A stretch of DNA of 64,000 nt from Sinomonas atrocyanea (lineage in GTDB: Bacteria; Actinomycetota; Actinomycetes; Actinomycetales; Micrococcaceae). Shown here in pieces: positions 35,757-44,256 of this stretch. The notes under the pieces were generated by a model. It did no database searches, was not told the DNA's origin, and was given only the letters and a program-made list of their open reading frames with translations. Each line of letters opens with the position of its first letter. The first letter of the stretch is position 1. The stretch spans positions 124,001 through 188,000 of the forward strand of contig NZ_JAUSRH010000006.1 in NCBI RefSeq assembly GCF_030811715.1, written 5' to 3'. The position numbers were made by a program, and so were the translations under genes.

Positions 35757-37073
35757 GTGCTTTCTGCGATCGGCCGGGCCTTCCGGACGCCCGACCTGCG
35801 GCGCAAGCTGCTGTTCACGCTGGGCATCATCGCTATTTTCCGGCTCGGGGCGTTCATTCCGTCCCCGGGCGTGAACTACCAGAACGTCAAGGCCTGCCTC
35901 TCTCCGGGTGTGAGCGGCCAGCAGACGGGCATCTACCAGATGCTGAACCTGTTCAGCGGCGGTGCGCTGCTGCAGGTCTCGATCTTCGCCCTCGGCATCA
36001 TGCCCTACATCACGGCGAGCATCATCGTGCAGCTGCTGCGCGTGGTGATCCCGCGGTTCCAGGAGCTCTACGACGAGGGCCAGGCCGGCCAGACCAAGCT
36101 CACCCAGTACACGCGCTACCTCACGATCGCGCTGGGCCTGCTGAACGCGACCACGCTGGTCTCGCTCGTCCGCTCTGGCCAGCTGTTCCCGAACTGCCAG
36201 CTGCCGATCATCCCGGACACGTCGGTCATCGCGACGATCCTCGTGGTCATCACGCTGACCGCGGGCACCGGCCTGATCATGTGGCTGGGCGAGCTCGTGA
36301 CCGAGAAGGGGATCGGCAACGGCATGTCGCTGCTGATCTTCACCTCGATCGCGGCGCAGTTCCCCGCCTCGCTGGGCGCCATCTGGACCTCGAAGGGCCC
36401 GGGGACGTTCTTCATCGTCCTGGTGGTCGGCCTGGTCACCATGGCGCTCGTCATCTTCGTCGAGCAGTCCCAGCGCCGGATCCCGGTGCAGTACGCCAAG
36501 CGCATGATCGGCCGCCGCACGGTGGGCGGCACGAGCACGTACATCCCGATCAAGGTCAACATGGCGGGCGTCATCCCGGTCATCTTCGCCTCGTCGATGC
36601 TGTACCTCCCCGCGCTCATCGCGCAGTTCAACACCCCGCACGACGGCTCGGCCCCGGCCGGCTGGGTCGAGTGGATCAACAACAACCTCACCCGCGGGGA
36701 CCATCCGGTCTACATGGTCATCTACTTTGTGATGATCGTGTTCTTCACCTACTTCTACGTCGCGATCACCTTCAACCCTGAAGAGGTCTCCGACAACATG
36801 AAGAAGTACGGCGGGTTCATCCCCGGCATCCGTGCCGGCAGGCCCACTGCGGACTACCTGCAGTACGTACTCTCGCGCATCACGCTGCCGGGTGCCATGT
36901 ACCTCGGCATCGTGGCTCTGATCCCGCTCATCGCCCTGGTGCTCGTCAATGCCAACCAGAACTTCCCGTTCGGTGGCACGTCGATCCTGATCGTGGTGGG
37001 CGTGGGCCTGGAGACGGTCAAGCAGATCGATGCGCAGCTCCAACAGCGACACTACGAAGGACTACTGCGATGA
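35757..37073 (+). CDS. secY: Preprotein translocase subunit SecY
   Basis: SecY is the channel of the Sec translocon in the cytoplasmic membrane. The 438 residues form ten hydrophobic helices. Visible conserved parts are FTLGIIAIFRLGAFIPSPGV (helix 1), the GIMPYITASIIVQLL region and the cytoplasmic loop GFIPGIRAGRPTADYL. GTG 35757 follows GGAGGAGAAGC. Its stop overlaps the adk ATG by 4 nt (ATGA), tying the two genes together. Confidence 0.98.
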   Translation: MLSAIGRAFRTPDLRRKLLFTLGIIAIFRLGAFIPSPGVNYQNVKACLSPGVSGQQTGIYQMLNLFSGGALLQVSIFALGIMPYITASIIVQLLRVVIPRFQELYDEGQAGQTKLTQYTRYLTIALGLLNATTLVSLVRSGQLFPNCQLPIIPDTSVIATILVVITLTAGTGLIMWLGELVTEKGIGNGMSLLIFTSIAAQFPASLGAIWTSKGPGTFFIVLVVGLVTMALVIFVEQSQRRIPVQYAKRMIGRRTVGGTSTYIPIKVNMAGVIPVIFASSMLYLPALIAQFNTPHDGSAPAGWVEWINNNLTRGDHPVYMVIYFVMIVFFTYFYVAITFNPEEVSDNMKKYGGFIPGIRAGRPTADYLQYVLSRITLPGAMYLGIVALIPLIALVLVNANQNFPFGGTSILIVVGVGLETVKQIDAQLQQRHYEGLLR

Positions 37074-37651
37074 CGAGAATGCTGCTCATTGGCCCTCCCG
37101 GTTCCGGCAAGGGCACCCAGGCGACGCGGATCTCGGACCGCCTCGGTATCGTTGCGATCTCCACGGGCGACATCTTCCGCTATAACGTCAAGGAGCAGAC
37201 CCCGCTCGGCGTCGAGGCGAAGAAGTACATGGATGCCGGCGACTTCGTCCCGGACTCCGTGACGAACAAGATGGTGCGCGAGCGCCTCGCCGAGGGCGAC
37301 ACGGCGAACGGATTCCTCCTGGACGGGTACCCGCGCACCGTCGCGCAGGTCGAGTACCTCGACGGCATCCTGTCCGAGAAGGGGCAGTCGCTCGACGTCG
37401 TGCTCCAGCTCACCGCGGACGACGACGAGCTGGTCGCCCGCCTGCTCGGCCGCGCCAAGGAGACGGGCCGCAGCGACGACACCGAGGACGTGATCCGTCA
37501 CCGGCTCGAGCTGTACCACACGCAGACCGAGGCGGTCGTGTCGCAGTACGCGGACCGCGGCACCCTGACCAAGGTCGACGGCATCGGCGCCATCGACGAG
37601 GTCACGGAGCGGGTCCTGGCGGCGATCGAGTCCGTCAAGTCCGCCTCGTAG
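37070..37651 (+). CDS. adk: Adenylate kinase
   Basis: Adk interconverts ATP + AMP and 2 ADP. The 193-residue form has the P-loop GPPGSGKGTQ (residues 7-16), AMP-binding ISTGDIFR and GFLLDGYPRTVAQ, and DDTEDVIRHRLE. It is the short-LID type without the zinc-binding cysteines, as in other actinobacteria. It is translationally coupled to secY. Confidence 0.98.
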   Translation: MTRMLLIGPPGSGKGTQATRISDRLGIVAISTGDIFRYNVKEQTPLGVEAKKYMDAGDFVPDSVTNKMVRERLAEGDTANGFLLDGYPRTVAQVEYLDGILSEKGQSLDVVLQLTADDDELVARLLGRAKETGRSDDTEDVIRHRLELYHTQTEAVVSQYADRGTLTKVDGIGAIDEVTERVLAAIESVKSAS

Positions 37652-37671
37652 GCGGTTCAGCAGTACGACGC

Positions 37672-37709
37672 GCGGCGCCGTCCGGTGGGAATCCCCCGGG
37701 CGGCGCCGC
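37672..37709 (+). terminator. Hairpin between adk and map
   Basis: GCGGCGCCGTCCGG (37672-37685) pairs with CCGGGCGGCGCCGC (37696-37709), 14 bp with one G-T pair. There is no T-run. It may partly terminate or insulate map from secY-adk. Confidence 0.6.
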
Positions 37710-37736
37710 ACGCACTTTGTGAGGAAGGGACCCATC

Positions 37737-38564
37737 GTGGGCAGCCAGCGGAAGATCGAGTACAAGAACAACGGGCAGCTGCGGATCATGGCCGAGGCCG
37801 GGGTGCTGCTCAGCCGCGCGCTCGACGCCGCCGTGGCCGCCGTGGCGCCCGGTGTGACGACGGACGAGCTCGACGCCGCATTCGCCGAGGTCGTGGACGC
37901 TGCCCGGGCCCAGTACAACTTCCTCGGCTACTACGGGTACCCCAAGCACATCTGCGTCTCGGTCAACGACGAGGTGGTCCACGGCATCCCGGGACCGCGC
38001 CGGCTCGCCGAGGGGGACGTCCTCTCGATCGACGGCGGCTGCGTGGTGCGCGGCTGGAACGCGGACTCGGCGCGGACGGTGATCGTGGGGGAGGGCGACC
38101 CTGAGGACGTGCGCCTGTCTGAGGTGACGCGCGCGGCGATGTGGGCCGGCATCGCGGCCTTCGCGCGAGCCTCCTACGTGGGCGAGATCGGCGACGCGAT
38201 CGACGACTTCGTCTCCGCCCAGGAGGGCGCCCCGCTGGGCATCCTCGAGGACTACGTGGGCCACGGCATCGGGTCCGCGATGCACATGGCCCCGGATGTG
38301 CTCAACTACCGCACCGGCCACCGCGGGGCGAAGATCAAGCCCGGCATGGCCCTCGCGATCGAGCCGATGCTCGTGCGCGGCTCAATCGACACCAAGACGC
38401 TGGGCGACGAGTGGACCGTCGTCACGACGGACGGCTCGCGGGCCTCCCAGTGGGAGCACTCGGTGGCCCGGCACAGCGGGGGCATCTGGGTGCTCACCGC
38501 GCCCGACGGCGGAGCCTCCGAGCTTGCGCCCCTCGGCGTCACCCCGGTGCCGATCCCTGCCTGA
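37737..38564 (+). CDS. map: Methionine aminopeptidase, type I
   Basis: Map removes the initiator Met from nascent proteins. Five metal ligands are recognisable: Asp in SIDGG, Asp in NADSART, His in GHGIGSAMHM, Glu in AIEPML and Glu in WEHSVA. The start is GTG 37737 (GSQRKIEYKNN), placed 7 nt after GAGGAAGGGA. The GTG at 37719 would bury that ribosome site inside the gene. Length is 275 residues. The secY-adk-map order is classical for Gram-positives. Confidence 0.96.
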   Translation: MGSQRKIEYKNNGQLRIMAEAGVLLSRALDAAVAAVAPGVTTDELDAAFAEVVDAARAQYNFLGYYGYPKHICVSVNDEVVHGIPGPRRLAEGDVLSIDGGCVVRGWNADSARTVIVGEGDPEDVRLSEVTRAAMWAGIAAFARASYVGEIGDAIDDFVSAQEGAPLGILEDYVGHGIGSAMHMAPDVLNYRTGHRGAKIKPGMALAIEPMLVRGSIDTKTLGDEWTVVTTDGSRASQWEHSVARHSGGIWVLTAPDGGASELAPLGVTPVPIPA

Positions 38565-38613
38565 CGGCCCTGCTCGGGGAATACCGCCCGGTAGCCTGCT
38601 GTTGGCCCCGGGT

Positions 38614-39537
38614 ATGAAGGCCATCGCATACGACCACTTCGGAACCGCCGACGTCCTCGAGCTCAAGGACCTGCCCGACCCGCACCCGGGCTCCGACTCG
38701 GTGCTCGTCCGCGTCAAGGCTGCGAGCCTGAACCCCGTGGACTACAAGGTGCGCGAGGGCCACCTGCAGGGCGTCATCGACACCGTCTTCCCCGCGGTCC
38801 CGGGCTGGGACGTGGCGGGGGTCGTCGTCAAGGCCGGGCTCGACACCCCCGAGTTCGCCGTCGGCGACGAGATCCTCGCCTACGCCCGCAAGGACGTCAT
38901 CTCCGGCGGCACGCTCGCCGAGCTCGTCGAGGTGCCCGTGCGGACCGCCGCCCGCAAGCCCGAGGGCCTCAGCTTCGAGGACGCCGCCGCGCTCCCGCTC
39001 GCGGGCCTCACCGCGCTGCAGACCGTGCGCCGCGCCGGAGTCTCCGCCGGGTCGACGGTGCTCATCCACGCGGCGGCGGGCGGCGTGGGCTCCTACGCGA
39101 CCCAGCTGGCCGTCCTCGCGGGCGCCCGCGTGGTGGGCACCGCCTCGGAGGGCAACCACGAGTACCTGCGCTCCCTCGGTGCCGAGCCCGTCGCCTACGG
39201 CGAGGGCCTCGTCGACGCCGCGCGCAAGCTCGCCCCGAGGGGCTTCGACGCCATCCTCGACTTCGTGGGGAACGGCGCCCTGGACACCGTCCCGCAGCTG
39301 CTGCGCGAGGGCGGCACCGTCGCCTCCATCACCGACCCCGCCGCCCGCGACGAGTACGGCGGCCAGTACGTGTGGGTCCGCCCCGACGCGGAGGACCTCG
39401 CCGAGCTCGCCCAGCTCGCCGCCGACGGCAGGCTCAAGGTCGAGGTCGCGGACACCGTCGAGCTCGCCCAGGCCGCCGACGCCTACCAGACCCTCGAGGG
39501 CGGCCACGTGCGGGGCAAGCTCGTGGTCCGCCTCTGA
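38614..39537 (+). CDS. NADP-dependent MDR-family oxidoreductase (quinone-reductase-like)
   Basis: This is a medium-chain dehydrogenase/reductase of the zinc-free quinone oxidoreductase type, likely reducing quinones or enones with NADPH. The 307 residues contain the GroES-like N-terminal half (VLVRVKAASLNPVDYKVREG, VPGWDVAGVV) and the cofactor motif HAAAGGVGSYATQLA. Zinc ligands are absent. ATG 38614 (MKAIAYDHFG) was chosen because homology starts there; the longer frame upstream overlaps map. The natural substrate is unknown. Confidence 0.88.
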   Translation: MKAIAYDHFGTADVLELKDLPDPHPGSDSVLVRVKAASLNPVDYKVREGHLQGVIDTVFPAVPGWDVAGVVVKAGLDTPEFAVGDEILAYARKDVISGGTLAELVEVPVRTAARKPEGLSFEDAAALPLAGLTALQTVRRAGVSAGSTVLIHAAAGGVGSYATQLAVLAGARVVGTASEGNHEYLRSLGAEPVAYGEGLVDAARKLAPRGFDAILDFVGNGALDTVPQLLREGGTVASITDPAARDEYGGQYVWVRPDAEDLAELAQLAADGRLKVEVADTVELAQAADAYQTLEGGHVRGKLVVRL

Positions 39538-39557
39538 CGTGGCGCGACCCGCCTGAT

Positions 39558-39603
39558 GCACGACGGCGCCGCTCACCGTGGAAGGTGAGCGGCGCCGTCG
39601 TGC
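39558..39603. terminator. Bidirectional terminator with 20-bp stem
   Basis: GCACGACGGCGCCGCTCACC (39558-39577) pairs perfectly with 39584-39603 around loop GTGGAA. It separates two convergent genes. The outer part of the stem, GCACGACGGCG, is the same word seen at 20713, 29510, 47938 and (inverted) 7904. Confidence 0.88.
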
Positions 39604-39617
39604 GTGGCCGGTCTCGG

Positions 39618-40964
39618 CTACGACTTGAGCTTGGGCTTCACGTCCTTGTCGTAGATGCCCTGCAGGGTCTTCTTGAGGTCGCCCATCGTCGACTTCACGT
39701 CGGCCTGCTGCGTGACGATCTTCGCGACCGCCTTGGCCATCTCCTGGTCCGCGCCCGGCAGGAACACGCGCGCGTTGTCCTGGACCTTGGTCACGGCGAG
39801 CTGGTCGATCGCCGTCTGGATCTGCGGGGTCTTGGCCAGCACAGCGGTCATGTCCGCGGACTTGTTGACCGGCATGTAGCCGGTCGCCCCCGAGAACGCG
39901 GCCGCGTTCTCGGGCTGGCCCACGAACTTGATGAACATCGCCGCGGCGAGCTGCTGCTCCTTGGAGATCCCGGACGGGATGCCCAGGCCCGCGCCGCCCG
40001 TGGGGCATACCGGCTTGGTCGCCTTCGGGCCGCCGGGGAGGAAGCCGACGCCCACGTTGAACTTGGCCGTCTTGAGCACGCCCACGAGGGAACCGGTCGA
40101 GGAGATCGTGGCGGAGGCGATGCCGCCGCCGAAGTCCGCGGAGGAGTCCTTCGAGGACACGCCCGCCCACTTGTCCTTGTAGACCGAGTCCTGGACCCAC
40201 TGCATCGCGGCGACGGCGTCGTCCGAGTCGCACGTGATGTCCCAGCCCTTGGACCAGCCCGAGCCCCAGCCCCACAGGTTGTTCTGCAGGGTCCAGCCCG
40301 CGTAGTCGGCCAGCGCCGGGTACATGTACGCGTACTGGGCGCCCGAGGCCGCCTTGATCTTCGCGGCCCAGTCGCCGAACTCCGACCACGTGGCCGGGGC
40401 GCGGTCGGGGAGGCCGGCGGCCTTGAAGTGGTCCTTGTTGTAGTAGAACAGCGGCGTGGAGCGCGCGTACGGCATGGCCCACTGCTTGTTCGCGTACTGG
40501 TAGTCCTGCACGAGCGAGTCGCGGTAGTCGCTGAGCTTGATGTCCAGCTGCTTGATCGCGGAGTCCATCGGGATGATGTTGCCGTTGATGTAGTAGCGGA
40601 ACCACCACACGTCCGAGAGGAGCACGACGCCGGGCAGGCCCGAGTTCGCGGCCTGCGCCGTCTGGAACTTCTGCGCGATCTCCTCGTAGTTCGCCCCCGC
40701 GGTGACGAGGTTGACCTTGATCCCCGGGTTCGCGGCCTCGAACTTGGCGACGAGCTGCTTCTCGATGTCCTCGGACTTGCCCGGGTGGCTGGACCAGAAG
40801 TCGATCGACGCCGCCGGCTTGACGTCCTTGAAGTCGATGTCCGCGACCGCGGAGGTCGCGCTGCTGCCGGAGGTGTCCGGGCCGCCGCACGCGGCGAGCG
40901 CCGCCGCGGACGCGCCGGCGCCGGCGAGGCCGAGGAAGTGGCGGCGATCGAGTCGGAATGCCAT
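39618..40964 (-). CDS. Sugar ABC importer, substrate-binding lipoprotein (UgpB-like)
   Basis: This family-1 extracellular solute-binding protein would capture a sugar or sugar-phosphate outside the membrane. The 448 residues begin with a twin-Arg pair (RRHFLGLAG, Arg7-Arg8) and a lipobox ending LAAC (Cys26), so a Tat- or Sec-exported lipoprotein is expected. Late motifs (GGAGLGIPSG, ENAAAFSGATGYMPV) recall UgpB-type binders of glycerol-3-phosphate diesters, but the ligand is not certain. It is the last gene of a three-gene leftward cluster with no ATPase; a shared MsiK/UgpC-type ATPase elsewhere is likely. Confidence 0.88.
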   Translation of the reverse strand: MAFRLDRRHFLGLAGAGASAAALAACGGPDTSGSSATSAVADIDFKDVKPAASIDFWSSHPGKSEDIEKQLVAKFEAANPGIKVNLVTAGANYEEIAQKFQTAQAANSGLPGVVLLSDVWWFRYYINGNIIPMDSAIKQLDIKLSDYRDSLVQDYQYANKQWAMPYARSTPLFYYNKDHFKAAGLPDRAPATWSEFGDWAAKIKAASGAQYAYMYPALADYAGWTLQNNLWGWGSGWSKGWDITCDSDDAVAAMQWVQDSVYKDKWAGVSSKDSSADFGGGIASATISSTGSLVGVLKTAKFNVGVGFLPGGPKATKPVCPTGGAGLGIPSGISKEQQLAAAMFIKFVGQPENAAAFSGATGYMPVNKSADMTAVLAKTPQIQTAIDQLAVTKVQDNARVFLPGADQEMAKAVAKIVTQQADVKSTMGDLKKTLQGIYDKDVKPKLKS

Positions 40965-41007
40965 TGCTGTGCCTTTCGTAGGTGCTTGAGTGTGGTGAGA
41001 TCGTCCG

Positions 41008-41907
41008 CTAGCCGGTGACGGAGCCCTGGGTGAGGCCGGCCACGATGTAGCGCTGGAGCATCGCGAAGACGATGAGGACGGGCACGATCACGAGCACCGC
41101 GCCGGCCATGAGGATGCCCCACGAACCGGTGCCGCTCTCGGAGTTCTGCAGGAGGGTCAGGCCCACCGGCAGCGTCATGACCTCGGGCTTGTCGGTGATG
41201 ATGAGCGGCCAGATGTAGTCGTTCCACTCCGAGACGATGGTCACGAGCGCCACGGTGGCGATCGAGGGGACCGAGACGGGCACCACGATGCTCCAGAGCC
41301 GCTTCCAGTGGCCCGCGCCGTCGATCTCGGCGGCCTCGAGGATCGAGGCGGGCAGCGTCATGAAGTGCTGGCGCAGCAGGAACGTGCCGAACGCCGTGCC
41401 GAGGCCGGGCAGGATGATGCCCCACAGGGTGTTCTTGCCGCCGATGCTCGCGATGAGCACGTAGTTGGGCAGGATCGAGACCTGGGAGGGCACCATGAGC
41501 GCCACGAGGATCAGGATGAAGACGATGTTCTTGAACGGGAAGCGCACGAACACGAGCGCGTAGGCCGTCATGATCGCGAGGGTCACCTTCACGACAGCGC
41601 CGACCGCCGTGACGATCGTCGAGTTGAGGAAGAACCGCGCGAAGGGGACCGTGGTCATCGCGGTCGAGTAGTTGTCGAGGTTGACGGACTGGGGGAGGAC
41701 CCTCAGGTCCGTCGTGACGATCTCGCCGGGGGTCTTGAACGAGCTGACGACCATCCACAGCAGGGGCAGCGCCACGATGAGCGTGGCGATGATGAGCGGC
41801 ACGTAGCCGCCGGCGATGGTGCGGACCAGGTTCTGGGACGAGAACGGGCGGGGGCGCTCGGGGGCGCCGGCGGTCTCCGTGACGGTGACGGGTGCGGGGG
41901 CGGTCAT
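41008..41907 (-). CDS. Sugar ABC importer permease, MalG/UgpE type
   Basis: This is an inner-membrane permease of the carbohydrate uptake-1 class. The 299 residues have six predicted helices and the cytoplasmic EAA loop EAAEIDGAGHWKRLWSIVVP that docks on the ATPase. The start ATG 41907 (MTAPAPVTVTETAG) overlaps the upstream permease stop by 4 nt, so the two are coupled. The longer open frame to 42414 only shadows the first permease. Confidence 0.92.
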   Translation of the reverse strand: MTAPAPVTVTETAGAPERPRPFSSQNLVRTIAGGYVPLIIATLIVALPLLWMVVSSFKTPGEIVTTDLRVLPQSVNLDNYSTAMTTVPFARFFLNSTIVTAVGAVVKVTLAIMTAYALVFVRFPFKNIVFILILVALMVPSQVSILPNYVLIASIGGKNTLWGIILPGLGTAFGTFLLRQHFMTLPASILEAAEIDGAGHWKRLWSIVVPVSVPSIATVALVTIVSEWNDYIWPLIITDKPEVMTLPVGLTLLQNSESGTGSWGILMAGAVLVIVPVLIVFAMLQRYIVAGLTQGSVTG

Positions 41908-42854
41908 GCGTAGTGCACCTTCCTCTCGACGAAGCGGATCTGCACGACCGTGATGACCAGCAGGATGGCGAACAGGATGACCGAGATCGCCGCCGAGTAG
42001 CCGGCCCGGTTGTAGGAGCCGAACGCCTGCATGTACGCCTCGTAGATGAGCGTGCTCGTGCCGTTGCCGAGCGGGGTCATGATGCGGATGAGGTCGAACG
42101 CCTGCAGGCTCGACAGGATCGTGGTGATGAGCAGGAAGAACGTGGTGGGGGAGAGCAGCGGGAGGCTGATGCTCAGGAAGCGGCGGGTGGCCCCGGCGCC
42201 GTCGATCGCGGCGGCCTCCATGACGTCGCCCGGGAGTGACTGCAGCCCCGCGAGGTACACGACCGCGCAGTAGCCGAGGTTCTTCCAGATGTAGACGATG
42301 ATCACCATGGTCAGTGCGAGCTGGGGGTCGTTGAACCACTGCGGGCTCGCGACGCCGAACGTGCGCAGGAACCACGCGAGGGCGCCGTAGCCGGGGTCGA
42401 AGATGAACATCCACACGAGGCCCACGCCCACGCCGGAGAGGACGTAGGGGGCGAACACCGCTGAGCGGGCGAACGTGGTGCCGCGGACCTTCGCGTTCAG
42501 CGCGAGCGCCACCAGGAGCCCGAGCACCATGGACAGGCCCACGGTGAGGACGGTGAAGATCGCGGTGGTGCCGAGCACGCGGGGGGCGTCGTCGCTGCCG
42601 AAGAACGTCGCGTAGTTCTCGAAGCCGATGTTCCTCGCCGTCTTGGACCCGAGCGTCCAGTCGAGGAACGAGTACTGGAGGTTCGCGAACAGGGGCCGGT
42701 AGGTGAACACGGCGATCAGGATCAGGTTCGGCAGGGCGAACGCGAGGAAGACGAAGAAGTCGCGGCGGCTGCGGCCGGAGAAGCGCGAGCGTTTCCGCTC
42801 GGGCCGGGAGGTGGAGGAGGCGCCCTGGTGACGCTCCAAGGTCGACTCGCTCAT
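41904..42854 (-). CDS. Sugar ABC importer permease, MalF/UgpA type
   Basis: This is the first gene of the importer. The 316-residue permease has a basic N-terminus (RPERKRSRFSGRSRRDF), six helices and the EAA loop MEAAAIDGAGATRRFLSISL. ATG 42854 (MSESTLERHQG) follows CAGGATTCATCC; the open frame extends further but into promoter-like sequence without homology. It pairs with the MalG/UgpE-type permease and the lipoprotein downstream. Confidence 0.9.
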   Translation of the reverse strand: MSESTLERHQGASSTSRPERKRSRFSGRSRRDFFVFLAFALPNLILIAVFTYRPLFANLQYSFLDWTLGSKTARNIGFENYATFFGSDDAPRVLGTTAIFTVLTVGLSMVLGLLVALALNAKVRGTTFARSAVFAPYVLSGVGVGLVWMFIFDPGYGALAWFLRTFGVASPQWFNDPQLALTMVIIVYIWKNLGYCAVVYLAGLQSLPGDVMEAAAIDGAGATRRFLSISLPLLSPTTFFLLITTILSSLQAFDLIRIMTPLGNGTSTLIYEAYMQAFGSYNRAGYSAAISVILFAILLVITVVQIRFVERKVHYA

Positions 42855-43121
42855 GGATGAATCCTGCAAGCGGGATGGGACATTGACAAGCATTCCTTCA
42901 AGATCTGGGGTATGGGCGTGAAACCCCCGCGTAGTAGTGGACCACGGCCCGGCGGGGGCGCCGACCCGAATCCGCCCCGACCCCCGGCGAATTCCGTCCC
43001 GCGTATCCAAGAGTTCACACTGCGTTAGCGTAATGAGTGGTGTGGGTCACGCCGAGGGGGGCGCGCCGCTGGTAGTGCGTGCGCGGTTGAGCCGGGGCAG
43101 GGGCCAGCGTTGAATGGGCGC

Positions 43122-44180
43122 ATGGGTTCCCTTCTCGACGTCCCCGGCCTCCGCGTCGGCCACGCCCAGCGCACGGAGGACGGGTGGCTGAGCGGAGTGA
43201 CCGCCGTCGTGCTTCCTCCCGGCAGCGCCGGCGGGGTCGACGTCCGCGGCGGCGGGCCCGGCACGATCGAGACCGATGCCCTCGACCCGTCCACCCTCGT
43301 GCAGACCGTGGACGCGATCGCGCTGTGCGGCGGGAGCGCCTATGGGCTCGCGGCGGCGGCCGGCGTGCAGCTGTGGCTCGAGCAGCAGGGACAGGGGCAC
43401 CCCGTGATCGGCGGGGTGGTCCCGATCGTGGCCGGGGCCGTGATCTTCGACCTCGGCCGCGGCGGGGACTTCGGCGCCCGGCCGGATGCGGCGATGGGCT
43501 TCGAGGCGGCCGCCGCGTGCGTGGGCCTCGAGGACGCGCCCGACGGCGGGCTCCGCGGCTGCGTCGGCGCCGGCACGGGCGCGGCGGTGGGCCGGTCCAT
43601 GTACAAGGGCGGCGTAGGAATGGCGTCGGTCAGGGTGCCCGGCGGGACGGTGCCCGGGCCGCCCGGGGGCGCGGCGGTGGTCCTGCCCGAGGGGATCGTG
43701 GTCGGTGCGCTCGCCGTGGTCAACGCCGCCGGGGTGCCGGTGTTCCCGGGGGCCGGTGCCGGTGACGTCGGGGCGGCCGAGGGCGAGGCGGAGATTGCCC
43801 AGGAGGTGGCGTCGGCCGGTGAGGGCGGTGGCCCCGGGGCGCCGAGTGCGCCCGGCGCGCTCAACACGACCCTCGTGGTCGTGGCGACGAACGCGTCCCT
43901 GACCCCCGCCGAGTGCAAGCGCCTGGCCACGGCCGCGCATGCCGGCCTGGCCCGCGCCCTGGACCCGAGCCACACGCTCGTGGACGGGGACACCGTCTTC
44001 GGGGTCTCGACCCGGGGCATCGAGTTCGACCGCTCCTCGGAGGCGGGGCGCGTCGTCGGCCTCATGTCGGTTCAGGTGGCCGCGGCCAACGCGGTCAGGG
44101 AGGCGATCCTCGACGGCGTGCGTTCGGCGACGGCCGTCACCACACCGGCAGGGACGTGGGAGCGCTTCCCCGTGCCGTGA
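43122..44180 (+). CDS. P1-family (S58) peptidase / DmpA-like hydrolase
   Basis: These self-cleaving N-terminal nucleophile enzymes act as aminopeptidases, amidases or D-esterases. The 352 residues include ALCGGSAYGLAAAAGV and a second-half start at ALNTTLVVVATNASLT. Cleavage before Thr249 or Thr250 would expose the nucleophile, as in related actinobacterial proteins. ATG 43122 (MGSLLDVPGLRVGHAQR) is at the homology start; TTG 43110 is an alternative. It is divergent from the sugar importer; the 267-nt gap between them shows no clear promoter pair. The substrate is unknown. Confidence 0.88.
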   Translation: MGSLLDVPGLRVGHAQRTEDGWLSGVTAVVLPPGSAGGVDVRGGGPGTIETDALDPSTLVQTVDAIALCGGSAYGLAAAAGVQLWLEQQGQGHPVIGGVVPIVAGAVIFDLGRGGDFGARPDAAMGFEAAAACVGLEDAPDGGLRGCVGAGTGAAVGRSMYKGGVGMASVRVPGGTVPGPPGGAAVVLPEGIVVGALAVVNAAGVPVFPGAGAGDVGAAEGEAEIAQEVASAGEGGGPGAPSAPGALNTTLVVVATNASLTPAECKRLATAAHAGLARALDPSHTLVDGDTVFGVSTRGIEFDRSSEAGRVVGLMSVQVAAANAVREAILDGVRSATAVTTPAGTWERFPVP

Positions 44181-44256
44181 CCTTCTCCTCTGGGCCGACC
44201 CGGCGCCGCTCGGTTGACTGGGGCAATGATCCCGGTCGGGAGAGGGGCTGGAAGCG

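Noticed and set aside
42855-43121. Operator or promoter pair in the divergent gap before the sugar importer and P1 peptidase
   Set aside because: Several partial hexamers (TTCACA, TAATGA, TTGTCA) occur, but none with acceptable spacing, so no site is called.
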